Below the pieces are notes generated by a model. The model ran no database searches. It had not been told where the DNA came from and worked only from the letters and a program-made list of their open reading frames with translations. From Hyphomicrobiales bacterium (GTDB taxonomy: Bacteria > Pseudomonadota > Alphaproteobacteria > Rhizobiales > Rhizobiaceae), in contig UCOA01000097.1 of assembly GCA_900474095.1 (NCBI GenBank), positions 1-49,894 on the forward strand: a stretch of DNA of 49,894 nucleotides, written 5' to 3'. Of this stretch, positions 24,974 to 32,495 are shown piece by piece; within the stretch, counting starts at the first letter, position 1, and every line of letters begins with the position of its first letter. The position numbers were made by a program, and so were the translations under genes.

Positions 24974-25342
24974 ATGGATCTTTCGACGACTGATCAGATG
25001 TTGATCGAGCAGCGCGTTGCCGACGACGCGAAGACAAGCGGCGTGGCATATATTCTTTTGCTTTTCCTTGGTGCGCTAGGGGCGCATCGGTTCTACATCG
25101 GTCGCCCAGGCTCCGGCCTCGCCATCCTTGTGTTGATGGTTCTCGGAGTTGTCCTGTCGGCATCTTCCGTTGGATCTCTGTTCCTCGTCATTGGCGTGTT
25201 CTGGGTCGTCGGTGATCTGTTCCTGATCCCCGGCATGATCCAAAGCCAGAACGATGAGGTCCGGGAAAACCTTCTCCGGCAGTTTTCCATCTCAAACCAA
25301 GCCGCGATCGATCAGGATGCCCGCCCTTCGGGACGACGATAA
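24974..25342 (+). CDS. TM2-domain membrane protein
   Basis: 122 residues. The TM2 domain is plain: a first helix SGVAYILLLFLGALGAHRFY with the conserved GxHRFYIG turn (GAHRFYIGRPGSG), then two further hydrophobic helices (AILVLMVLGVVL and GSLFLVIGVFWVVGDLFLI). The C-terminal tail is polar and probably cytoplasmic. TM2 proteins have no settled bacterial function. A GTAGGAGG site lies just before ATG 24974, inside a leader that is repeated at 25880-25920. It stands alone among remnants, so it may be one of the few intact genes of this segment. Confidence 0.88.
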   Translation: MDLSTTDQMLIEQRVADDAKTSGVAYILLLFLGALGAHRFYIGRPGSGLAILVLMVLGVVLSASSVGSLFLVIGVFWVVGDLFLIPGMIQSQNDEVRENLLRQFSISNQAAIDQDARPSGRR

Positions 25343-25879
25343 CCCCAAACGCCATGATGGGCGGTCGTTGCAACTGTGTGAGCGCTTAGCTGGTTACGGC
25401 CACGGCCGCTTATGGATGAGCGTCTGCGAGACGCTGCCCCGCAGGCGCGTGTCAGGCCTCGGCTGGTCTTGACGCGGAAAAACGCCAGGATCGAGCAAGC
25501 GGGCGAGTGGAGCAGGGAATGCGTCGCCAGGAACCAAAGAGTCCGCCACCGGACCCGGTGACGGACTCTAAAATGCGACGCAAATATCGACCGTTTAAAA
25601 ACCCCCACAATACGGAAAGTCGAAAACGCCTTCGCTATGAACGCCGTTCCGGTTTCGGCCAAGGAAACAGCGGGGGAATATTAGGCTCAACTAATAACAA
25701 AGTCCATCCACCAATTGTCCAAGCTGCGACCAGTAGTGTGAATGGAACCGCCAGCTGTTTGACGCTGTATGGTTCTGTTTGATTGTCCTCGACGAAAGGT
25801 CGGGTTTTCACCGGCCTTTGTTGTTTGGGGCGCCGCATATCTACTTCATTTTGGCGATGCTTCTAACCCTTTAACGGCG
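25343..25879. other. intergenic region, one doubtful small membrane ORF
   Basis: No recognised gene. On the minus strand, 25635-25838 could encode 67 residues with one hydrophobic helix (LAVPFTLLVAAWTIGGWTLLL), but its ribosome site is weak and no family was recognised. The part from about 25795 is the duplicated leader seen before 24974. Confidence 0.35.
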
Positions 25880-25929
25880 ACGTGCGCTGTGAGATCCTGA
25901 CCGCCGGTTGTAGTGCGTAGAGGGCGTTC
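25880..25929 (+). promoter_or_regulatory. duplicated leader, copy 2
   Basis: Contains ACGTGCGCTGTGAGATC (25880-25896) and CGGTTGTAGTGCGTAG (25905-25920), nine bases before ATG 25930, matching copy 1 with a spacer two bases shorter. Conservation in the non-coding part exceeds that of the two proteins, which suggests a selected signal or a recent duplication. Confidence 0.65.
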
Positions 25930-26247
25930 ATGGGGACCATTGTCGGGGCGGACAAGCGAAAACGCAGAATATTGGGGACCGCTATTTGGTGGATGTTCTT
26001 GGCCTTCAATGCCTTCATGGGGGTATGGTTTTTCTACGCACACACGGTCGCTTCGGAGACGCGCGGCGAAGGCACAGATGCTGAAGCGCAGGCCGCCGCC
26101 GCGATTACTGCAGGCGTCCTCCTCTGGTTGTGGCCTATCGGTTCGTTGATCCTTGGCTTGATCGTTGCCCTGACCAGGAGAAAGACGGTCAATGCAACGG
26201 CGACGCCCAATCGCCACCCATCCTCGTCGCCGCCGCCCATCCATTGA
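25930..26247 (+). CDS. small two-helix membrane protein of unknown function
   Basis: 105 residues. Two hydrophobic helices (LGTAIWWMFLAFNAFMGVWF and AGVLLWLWPIGSLILGLIVA) are joined by a polar loop, with a basic N-terminus (ADKRKRRI) and a Pro/Ser-rich tail. I do not recognise the family. The gene shares its leader with the TM2-domain gene upstream, so the two may respond to the same signal. The AGGG before ATG 25930 is the likely ribosome site. The end overlaps no neighbour; the next gene starts 31 bases later. Confidence 0.65.
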   Translation: MGTIVGADKRKRRILGTAIWWMFLAFNAFMGVWFFYAHTVASETRGEGTDAEAQAAAAITAGVLLWLWPIGSLILGLIVALTRRKTVNATATPNRHPSSSPPPIH

Positions 26248-26278
26248 CTCCCTGTTGAGCTCAGCAAATCATCTGCCG

Positions 26279-26593
26279 ATGACGGCGACAACTGACTCCA
26301 TCGCAGAACTGTTCCGAGCGGCCAACGAGGTCGGCAAGCTGACTGCGGAGGAAAAGCGCCAAGCGTTTCGAATATTTGATATCAATAAATCTATGGTTGA
26401 TCATGAAAACAATGATATTAAAAAATCCGCTGGCAGACCGGCAACCGGCAAAGGCAAGTTGATCGCCGTTCGGTTACAGGATGACCTTCTGTGTCACCTC
26501 GATGCTTTCGCCAGCACGGCACACCCTCATCCGCTCAACCGGTCAGAAGCAATCCGCCGCATTCTCAGAGAACGGCTGACCGCTCCTAGGTAG
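26279..26593 (+). CDS. ribbon-helix-helix-like DNA-binding protein
   Basis: 104 residues. The N-terminal half is helical and charged (IAELFRAANEVGKLTAEEKR). The C-terminal half fits a CopG/Arc-type ribbon-helix-helix: a strand KLIAVRLQDDLLCHLDAFAS, then LNRSEAIRRILRERL. Such proteins are small transcription factors, plasmid copy regulators or antitoxins. No toxin gene is adjacent, so an orphan regulator is the cautious reading. The frame is open upstream to 26192, but ATG 26279 avoids overlap with the preceding gene. Codons for the middle part (AATGATATTAAAAAA) are more AT-rich than neighbours, perhaps a sign of transfer. Confidence 0.65.
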   Translation: MTATTDSIAELFRAANEVGKLTAEEKRQAFRIFDINKSMVDHENNDIKKSAGRPATGKGKLIAVRLQDDLLCHLDAFASTAHPHPLNRSEAIRRILRERLTAPR

Positions 26594-26603
26594 TCGTCCA
26601 GTT

Positions 26604-26792
26604 TTGGACGGAAGTGTTGTGATGACGACGCCGGCGGTAAAGCTCGCCCGGAAGAATGCCGTCTTCACGCGGCCGATACTCGCCGCCGAGATCGAGTATC
26701 GCGCATGGACGGAAGACGGAAAGCTGCGCCATCCGTCCTTTAAGAGACTGCTGGAAATCAAGGATGATGCGCCGATCTATCAGATCGAGTAG
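26604..26792 (+). pseudogene. C-terminal fragment of a LigD-type ATP-dependent DNA ligase
   Basis: 62-codon frame whose last 40 residues fit the end of the ligase OB-fold of LigD proteins: VFTRPILAAEIEYRAW and EDGKLRHPSFKRL, followed by a short acidic tail. LigD, with Ku, performs non-homologous end joining and is common on rhizobial replicons. Here the nucleotidyltransferase domain and everything before it is missing, so it is a remnant, even though the small frame itself is open. Confidence 0.65.
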
Positions 26793-26998
26793 CCCGCACC
26801 CACAAAAAGAAAAGTCCCCGCCGCGGTTCGCAGAAGGGACTCGTCTTGCCTGGAATTCCACAGGACGGTGCAACTAAACATAGCATTTAGGTCAGGTCAA
26901 CGCGGCGATTTGTCCACCCAGCAGACTGCCCGGGGGCGGGTCCGATGGACTATCAGCGTCGACGGGGACATGAATACGGACTTGGCCGTCATTCCGGG

Positions 26999-27466
26999 TT
27001 ACCCGCGCCCCCCAGTGCGCCGCCCATCGTCATTTGAATTTTCCACTTCTGGGGGGTCTGAGCGTTGGGGGTTTCTTGCAATTCCTTCTTGAGCGACTGG
27101 CTCGGGTGGCCTTCCCCTCTGTTTGGACTCGGGCGCTTCGGCTCCGTTTTGCGGTCCGCCCAACCAATCATCGGTCTCGCCTGTACGCTGCTCATTCCAT
27201 TTAAGCTGGCCCCGAAGATCTTGAGATACTGGCTCGGGAGGCTTTCCCCTGCCTGACCACTTGGAAGGAGGGGCTTCGGCTCCGTTTTGCGGCCCACCCA
27301 ACCAATCTTTTGTGCCTGCAGTCTCCTTCGCCTGATCACCGGTTCCGGTTGGTGCTACGGCGGTCTGCCCGTTCTGTTGATAAGTGGCTTCACCGGGGGC
27401 AGCCGCGTATTCGGGGGGGTCTTCGATTGTCTTCTTGGCGGGAGGAATCTTAGAGCTTTCGGTCAT
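26999..27466 (-). CDS. low-complexity repeat protein of unknown function
   Basis: 155 residues, very rich in Pro, Gly, Glu, Gln and Lys, with no hydrophobic core and hence probably disordered. It contains a tandem motif DWLGGPQNGAEAP-S-K occurring twice about 46 residues apart, each followed by a basic/Pro-Glu linker (GKPPEPVSQ, GRPPEPVAQ). The repeats are also visible in the DNA (27135-27169 and 27273-27307). Start ATG 27466 has GGAG ten bases upstream; the longer frame to 27538 is unlikely. I do not recognise a family. Such proteins in rhizobia are sometimes stress-related, but nothing here proves it. Confidence 0.55.
   Translation of the reverse strand: MTESSKIPPAKKTIEDPPEYAAAPGEATYQQNGQTAVAPTGTGDQAKETAGTKDWLGGPQNGAEAPPSKWSGRGKPPEPVSQDLRGQLKWNEQRTGETDDWLGGPQNGAEAPESKQRGRPPEPVAQEGIARNPQRSDPPEVENSNDDGRRTGGRG
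27135..27307. repeat. two 35-bp direct repeats inside the low-complexity gene
   Basis: Copies at 27135-27169 and 27273-27307 share GCTTCGGCTCCGTTTTGCGG and then CCCAACCAATC, differing at two positions. They encode the repeated DWLGGPQNGAEAP motif on the minus strand, 138 bp apart (46 codons). Confidence 0.8.
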
Positions 27467-27865
27467 GACGATCTCCACTGTTGCGCGTTGTTGGATTGGG
27501 TAAGGCGGACCCCAGAAAATTATCAGACCGATGGACAAAAACTACCCTAGGATTTAATGGTACACGCCGCTTTACCGTCGCAAGTTGCAGTTCAAGATCC
27601 GATTGTCGTTTGGCACTTCTGTGGTTGCCGCCCGTTTTGCAAGAAGTTTCTGACCTTTTGTGCGTGTGACCGAATGCGGTCTTCTGTCAGGCCCTTCGTT
27701 GCGGCGCTTCCAAAGGCCGCCGGCCGGTATGGTGATCTGCGGAGCGGGTCCAAATCTTAATCCCGAGCTTGCAAGCTCAAAGTGCCAAACTGGTTTTCCC
27801 GTTCCCGATCGGTTCGATCATGCGCCCATTCTGGTCATTGCCTTCTCACACCCCGTTTCCCGGCG
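27467..27865. other. intergenic region, no recognised gene
   Basis: No supported coding sequence. A perfect 14-bp palindrome GAGCTTGCAAGCTC lies at 27765-27778; it has no partner in the window and no obvious role. Confidence 0.35.
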
Positions 27866-27990
27866 TTAAGCCATGGCCAACGCCGGAACTCGATAATTTT
27901 CACCCTTCGCCAGCATGGCCCAGATCGCCCGCGCCATCTTGTTGGCGAGAGCGATCGCCACCAGCGCGCCACCGAGCCGTGATCTCGCCT
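27866..27990 (-). mobile_element. remnant of an IS110-family transposase (C-terminal end)
   Basis: The minus-strand frame ending at the TAA (27866-27868) reads ALVAIALANKMARAIWAML then GENYRVPALAMA. This is the conserved C-terminal end of IS110-family transposases (ALANKMARI.WA....GE.YR). Only about 40 of roughly 340 residues are left; the DEDD and serine catalytic parts are absent. It marks past insertion-sequence activity in this decayed segment. Confidence 0.7.
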
Positions 27991-28231
27991 GTCAGTAGAT
28001 TGATGGTGAGGAAGTGTGGGGCAGCGATTTCAAGTCGGAGGTAAGTGCGCCGGTCACGTAGGCAATATCAAGGGGCAGCTTTCGCCCCGGAATGTCGACG
28101 TTCGTCGCCTCGCGTCACCGCACCGAAGCCGAGAGTGGCCGAACGACGACTTCTAAGAATCGTGTGCAACCCATCGATAGCGCGCCAGCCGGTCCTCGTA
28201 TTCCTCGAGGGTGGCACTGAACCCAAAGCCA

Positions 28232-28347
28232 TCGCCCGGAACTTCGGATTCCCGCGAACGACCGGCGCCAGGGCTTCGGGCAAGAAATATGTTCGTGCCG
28301 GATCTGCAATCGATACGCTGAAGATCAAAAGCCGGAATTTTCAGTGA
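28232..28347 (+). pseudogene. dnaE2: C-terminal tail fragment of error-prone DNA polymerase DnaE2
   Basis: Starts with the 23-bp sequence shared with 49052-49074 and reads SPGTSDSRE, then RNMFVPDLQ. After a one-base frameshift near 28297 it continues IDTLKIKSRNFQ to the TGA at 28347. The ending (PDLHIDTLK-KSRNF-) is the signature C-terminus of DnaE2. It lacks all polymerase domains. The preceding part of the same gene end is at 48751-49074, so the gene is split and permuted. Confidence 0.75.
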
Positions 28348-28385
28348 TGCCGAAGGCAGGCAGACTGGGTCTGCGGTTCGAATCC

Positions 28386-28401
28386 CAAGGCGAGCAATTG
28401 A
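28386..28401. repeat. 16-bp direct repeat, right copy, beside a tRNA T-arm-like sequence
   Basis: CAAGGCGAGCAATTGA as at 23669-23684. It follows GGTTCGAATCC, the exact tRNA T-loop consensus, but no tRNA can be folded around it. Possible old attachment site or chance. Confidence 0.45.
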
Positions 28402-28579
28402 GCGCTTTGGCCCAATATGTGAACAGAGTGATAGAGCATAGGACCGTTCTCCCGCAGCGGCCGAAGCGCGCGGTCATAGATCAACAGTGAACAGCACATA
28501 GATTGCACGATCGCCGGGCGCGATTGAAGCGCCGTGCTTCACATCGCTGACGACGGCCGGCACGCCAGGGGCGCTATGT

Positions 28580-28826
28580 CTAAAACAGCGCGACAGTGAG
28601 CACCCACACCGCCATCAAGATGACAATGATGGATCCAATCGAGTAGAAGGTGGCCCGCACCTCGTGTTTCTGCGCGGTGGTATAGGCGAAGGTGTGTGCT
28701 AGCCGTAGTCTTCGTCATCAGTGCCACTGTCACCCAGCCTTGTACCATGATCTTGAGGATCATAAGCGCGGCCGCGATGGCGTAGGCCGCAAAGACTGGG
28801 TTCTCCAACGAAAGAGCAGAGCTCAT
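28580..28826 (-). pseudogene. MAPEG-family membrane protein remnant, internally deleted
   Basis: The frame from ATG 28826 reads MSSALSLENPVFAAYAIAAA then LMILKIMVQGWVTVAL, the N-terminal helix of a MAPEG (glutathione/eicosanoid membrane) protein. A second minus frame ending at TAG 28580-28582 reads FAYTTAQKHEVRATFYSIG and IVILMAVWVLTVALF, like the last helices. The two are out of phase by one base, and together give about 80 residues against the usual 130-150, so there is an internal deletion plus frameshift. Confidence 0.6.
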
Positions 28827-28953
28827 GTCGAACGTTCTCCGGCGGTGCATTTCCACCCGATCATCCTAGCACGACGGCCCGGCATATTGGCGCCAGCGTC
28901 ACGACCGCCAGCAACGACCCCTAGCTTAATTGCTTCGGACCGGTGCCACGCGA

Positions 28954-29127
28954 TCAAGGACCCGACATGATCGCGTAAAGCATTAGGACCGAGTAAATCA
29001 AAAAGGCCGCTACCGTGAGAACGCCGACAATCATCATCGCCCCGTCCGGACCGACGATGATCTTTCGTTTTTTATCGGCTGGCTCTGCCACCAGCCCAAA
29101 GCGCGAGGGAGCTTTATCGGTGTCCAT
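28954..29127 (-). CDS. small single-helix membrane protein
   Basis: 57 residues from ATG 29127, which has a GGAG eight to ten bases upstream. A polar, charged N-terminal half (PADKKRKIIVG) is followed by one hydrophobic helix (AMMIVGVLTVAAFLIYSVLM) at the C-terminus, a tail-anchored arrangement. The frame continues to 29388, but that extension has no recognisable features. I know no family. It lies alone downstream of the apionolactonase gene and may be under its own promoter. Confidence 0.5.
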   Translation of the reverse strand: MDTDKAPSRFGLVAEPADKKRKIIVGPDGAMMIVGVLTVAAFLIYSVLMLYAIMSGP

Positions 29128-29510
29128 TGGTGTCAGCTCCAATGAAGTTTGAACGACATCTACATGCCGCTCGAAAGCCTGTCGCTGTATTGCCGCCTCT
29201 GGAAGTCCGAGTTTAAAAACCCTGGGCAAGCGGGTCACAGCAATATTGAAAGCGGCTTTGGCCGGTGGACGGGCGGTTACGGATTGCTGTCCCAGTTGAA
29301 AAAGAAAGCGAGAGCTCACCAGCCATCCCAACCGCAGCCTGTCGCAGGGCAGCGGAGCCTTTGCCGCAGAGGCGATCAATCTCGGCAAGCTACATTGAGA
29401 AAATCAAGGATTCTTGGCTTTCAAGCCACATGACCTTTGCCCGTAGGCTTGTCCCACATGTCAACGGCAGTGCCAAAAAATGGGGATACCAAAGATGGCT
29501 CAAGGAAATG
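29128..29510. other. intergenic region downstream of the apiose operon
   Basis: No recognised gene on either strand. Short plus-strand frames (29149-29433, 29265-29555) lack domains and partly run into the apnL gene. No clear terminator hairpin was found after apnL. Confidence 0.35.
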
Positions 29511-31460
29511 TCACGAGGTGTGGACACGGGCAACGGCAAAAGGCGAAAGCCTTAGTCGTGCCCTAACGATTCCAACCGACTTCACACCGGATTTCGTCGC
29601 TTTTCTCATTGTGTCCCCGTCAAGCACATTCAGTTGAGCGCGCGCTGAATTAACCACCTCGCTCATATCCACCGTTAGTGCTTGAGTGCTGAGATTGACG
29701 ATCCACAGAGTGGCCTCCTTTTCGGCTTCCGTCCTGAAAGACAGGACTTTTTGCGGATGGGAGGCAACGACGGTACGGCACTGCTGCCCTGCCAGTTCCG
29801 CCAGGCCGGCCACAATGTGAAAGAGCGGTCGTCTTCCGCCTTCGGTGATCGGCTCGTCTTTTCCAGCAAAGACGCCGAACGGTCCGGTGAAGGCTGATAG
29901 CGTCAGTGTCTCGATACCTGAATCCAGCACTGACGCGACGTAGCCGGTGGCGAAGGCGGCGGCGAACAGACCGGTGTGGCGGGGATCACGGTTGGCCATC
30001 GGGATGCGGCTACTATCTGGGTTGTCCATCGTGCGGCTGCCATAGGGGTTTTGTCGCATGGCGATGGTGGAGGGACCGAGCCGGTAGGGCTTGTCGCCAT
30101 AAATGGCACGGACCGACCTTGTGATGAAGGGCAGCGCTTCAAGTGTCTGCATGATGCTGAGATCGTCAGCCGCATGCACGATGGGACTGGTGCAATGGCT
30201 GATGAAACCGAGGTTTCCGGCTGGAATGCGTTTGCGGTTCAGTTCGGTGAAATAGGAGAGCATGCCGCCGCCGAGGCGAATGCCGGGAAACGCGTTCAAT
30301 GCGGCTGCGTAGACATCTTCGAGCGGTGGACAATCCGGCCATTCGCCACCGGGCGGGGTCGATTGGCGATCGACAGAGGGGCAGACCATGATGGCATTAG
30401 GTGCGAAATTTGCGGCGCGCATCCAGGCGGCAATCTCCAGCATTTCCTCGTCCAGCGGGCGTTGGCAGGGGACGGCGAATTCGAGCGTTGTCGTGCCGCC
30501 GTGGATGGCGGCGATCTCGGCAAAACCCTTGAACACGGCGGCGTCATGACCAGCTGCGGGGTCGAAGTGGAAGAGCAGGTCCTGAACCCTTGGCGTATTC
30601 TGCAGCGAGAGGGCTGCGAGACTGGCTTTGACTTCCTCCGGGGTAATCACCAGGCTGATGGCGGGCATCTTGCCGGACACTGTCCCGGGCGTGAGCCGGA
30701 TGACGCTGGCGTTTTCGGCCGATGCGGGGCGATCGCCCGAAGCTTTGGCGCGGGTGTCGATGACCGTCAGGGTGATTTGCTGGAGGATGGGCTCGTTTGC
30801 CGGTATCTGATAGGGCCAGGGCAGGGCCAACGGGCGGACATAGGTCTTGTAGGAGGCGTCCGACCAGTTGCGTTGGTCTTCCATCTCGAATGTGTCGCCT
30901 TCCATGCGGCATTCGACGCTGACGCCGGCAAGCGCTGTATGGGTGATGGCGCGCATGTTTTTGACGGGCTGCCAGGGATCTATAAGATCAGGCAGTTTGG
31001 TGCTCTCGATCTCGCCACCGACATGCTCGACGGTGATTGGCGTTCCGGCGACGCCGACGATGGGATGCAGAATGCAAAAGCCGCAGCGATTGGTCTCGAA
31101 GCCTGTGGCGGTACGGGCGCTGCTCTTGAACGTCAATTTGCCACCGGCACCTGCTTCGATCGTTGTGTCTATGTCGAGGACCGTGCCGTTCGGGCCGTCG
31201 CAGCGGGCGCCGTAGGAGACGGTGAAGCCGCTCTCCGTTTCGGTGACAGCAAGGTTCGACAGCGTGGGGTCGTAGGTACCCCAGTCGTGGTCGCGGACCA
31301 CATAGGAAATGGCGCGCAGGACTTCGACGCCGTCGTAAGTGATGGCACGAAGATTGCCGCCAGCGAGTTGTGCCGTCAGTTTTCCGGCCCTCAGGAGACG
31401 CGGGACGGGTTCGGCCTGGATGGTTCCGTAAAGCCGGAAGGCAATTGCCGTGTCGCTCAT
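29511..31460 (-). CDS. apnL: D-apionate lactonase (D-apionolactonase)
   Basis: 649 residues, the length of the ApnL family. I identify it by overall family resemblance and by context; no short catalytic motif is well known to me. It begins MSDTAIAFRLYGTI, with a beta-rich N-terminal part (VEVLRAISYVVRDHDWGTYDP) and a barrel-like C-terminal part (IRLGGGMLSYFTELNRKR). In D-apiose catabolism ApnL hydrolyses D-apiono-lactone to D-apionate in the cytoplasm. It overlaps the D-apiose dehydrogenase gene by four bases (ATGA), the enzyme that makes its substrate, and is the last gene of the long minus-strand operon. Confidence 0.85.
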   Translation of the reverse strand: MSDTAIAFRLYGTIQAEPVPRLLRAGKLTAQLAGGNLRAITYDGVEVLRAISYVVRDHDWGTYDPTLSNLAVTETESGFTVSYGARCDGPNGTVLDIDTTIEAGAGGKLTFKSSARTATGFETNRCGFCILHPIVGVAGTPITVEHVGGEIESTKLPDLIDPWQPVKNMRAITHTALAGVSVECRMEGDTFEMEDQRNWSDASYKTYVRPLALPWPYQIPANEPILQQITLTVIDTRAKASGDRPASAENASVIRLTPGTVSGKMPAISLVITPEEVKASLAALSLQNTPRVQDLLFHFDPAAGHDAAVFKGFAEIAAIHGGTTTLEFAVPCQRPLDEEMLEIAAWMRAANFAPNAIMVCPSVDRQSTPPGGEWPDCPPLEDVYAAALNAFPGIRLGGGMLSYFTELNRKRIPAGNLGFISHCTSPIVHAADDLSIMQTLEALPFITRSVRAIYGDKPYRLGPSTIAMRQNPYGSRTMDNPDSSRIPMANRDPRHTGLFAAAFATGYVASVLDSGIETLTLSAFTGPFGVFAGKDEPITEGGRRPLFHIVAGLAELAGQQCRTVVASHPQKVLSFRTEAEKEATLWIVNLSTQALTVDMSEVVNSARAQLNVLDGDTMRKATKSGVKSVGIVRARLRLSPFAVARVHTS

Positions 31461-32491
31461 TTCAGCAAGGTTCCGATCTCGACGGTCGCCTTGGAGGCGG
31501 CGCTTTCATAGGCGGCTTCGACGAGGGCGAACGTCTTCAGATTGTCGGCGCCGGAGGTGCACGTTTCCTCTTGGCGGCGGAGGCAATCGGCCCAGTGCTG
31601 CTGGATGGCAAAGACGCTTTCCTGGATATTGTGCCACGGCCGCGAAGCCCAGGGCAGCAAGATTGGCGCGACGTCGGTGTTCGTCGTTCCCTCGGCATTG
31701 GTGACCTGCAGCTCGTAGCCCCGCGACAGGCGCAGCGACCCTTCCATACCGTCCAGCTCAATCAGCGTTTCGGGGAAGGGCTCGATGGATTGTCTGGTTG
31801 CATAGCTGACATCGACGATGGAGGTCGCGCCGTTGTCGTGGTCGAGCAGGATGGTCGCCACGTCCTCGCCGCGGATTTTCGGATTAACGCGCGTTGTTCG
31901 CGCGGACAGGCTTGTCACGTCGCCGAGAATGTAGCGGGCGATATCGAGCGTATGGATGCCGAGGTCCTCGATGATAAAGCGCTTGCCGTCCGCCAGGTAT
32001 GGTTGGCCGGAGAAAACATCGTAGCCGGAGCGGAAGGAGAAGCGGCCCCAGAAAGGCGTGCCGATTGCGCCGGAATCCAGCGCCTTGCGGACGGCCTGGA
32101 TGGACGTCTGCCAGCGGAAATTCTCGTGGATCATCAGGGGGATTCCCGCGATATCGCAGGCTGCGACCATGGCTTTTGCGTCGGCAAGTGTCGGAGCAAA
32201 CGGCTTCTGGCAAATCGCCGGAACCTTGTGGGTGGCGGCCATCTCCACCAGTGTGCGATGACTGTTTACCGTGGTCGCGATGTCGACGAAATCGAAACCG
32301 CCATCGGCGAACATCTGCGTTGCATCGGTGTAGCGCCGCTCGACACCGAACTGGTCGCCGACGAGCTTTAGCCGCTCGGGGTCGCGGTCGCAGATGGCGA
32401 CGATGGACACGCCTTCGACATCGTTCCAGCCGTGCATTTGGTTGACGGCGAAGAAGCCGCAACCGACCAGGGCGCCGCGCAGTTCCATCAT
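31457..32491 (-). CDS. apsD: D-apiose dehydrogenase (Gfo/Idh/MocA family)
   Basis: 344 residues. Rossmann motif ALVGCGFFAVNQMHGW at the N-terminus, the conserved Lys of the family in ICQKPFAPT (Cys-Gln in place of the usual Glu), and the C-terminal dehydrogenase domain with MIHENFRWQ and DLGIHTLDIARYIL, the latter holding the catalytic His. In the published D-apiose pathway a protein of this family oxidises D-apiose to D-apionolactone with NAD. Its neighbours (lactonase, apionate oxidoisomerase, RuBisCO-like protein) support that exact role. It starts four bases after the permease stop. Confidence 0.85.
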   Translation of the reverse strand: MMELRGALVGCGFFAVNQMHGWNDVEGVSIVAICDRDPERLKLVGDQFGVERRYTDATQMFADGGFDFVDIATTVNSHRTLVEMAATHKVPAICQKPFAPTLADAKAMVAACDIAGIPLMIHENFRWQTSIQAVRKALDSGAIGTPFWGRFSFRSGYDVFSGQPYLADGKRFIIEDLGIHTLDIARYILGDVTSLSARTTRVNPKIRGEDVATILLDHDNGATSIVDVSYATRQSIEPFPETLIELDGMEGSLRLSRGYELQVTNAEGTTNTDVAPILLPWASRPWHNIQESVFAIQQHWADCLRRQEETCTSGADNLKTFALVEAAYESAASKATVEIGTLLK

Positions 32492-32495
32492 CTTC

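Noticed and set aside
27765-27778. 14-bp perfect palindrome as recombination site
   Set aside because: Single copy, no recombinase gene nearby, and palindromes of this length arise by chance.
28360-28400. tRNA gene suggested by GGTTCGAATCC
   Set aside because: T-stem halves do not pair and no acceptor, D or anticodon arms can be built around it.
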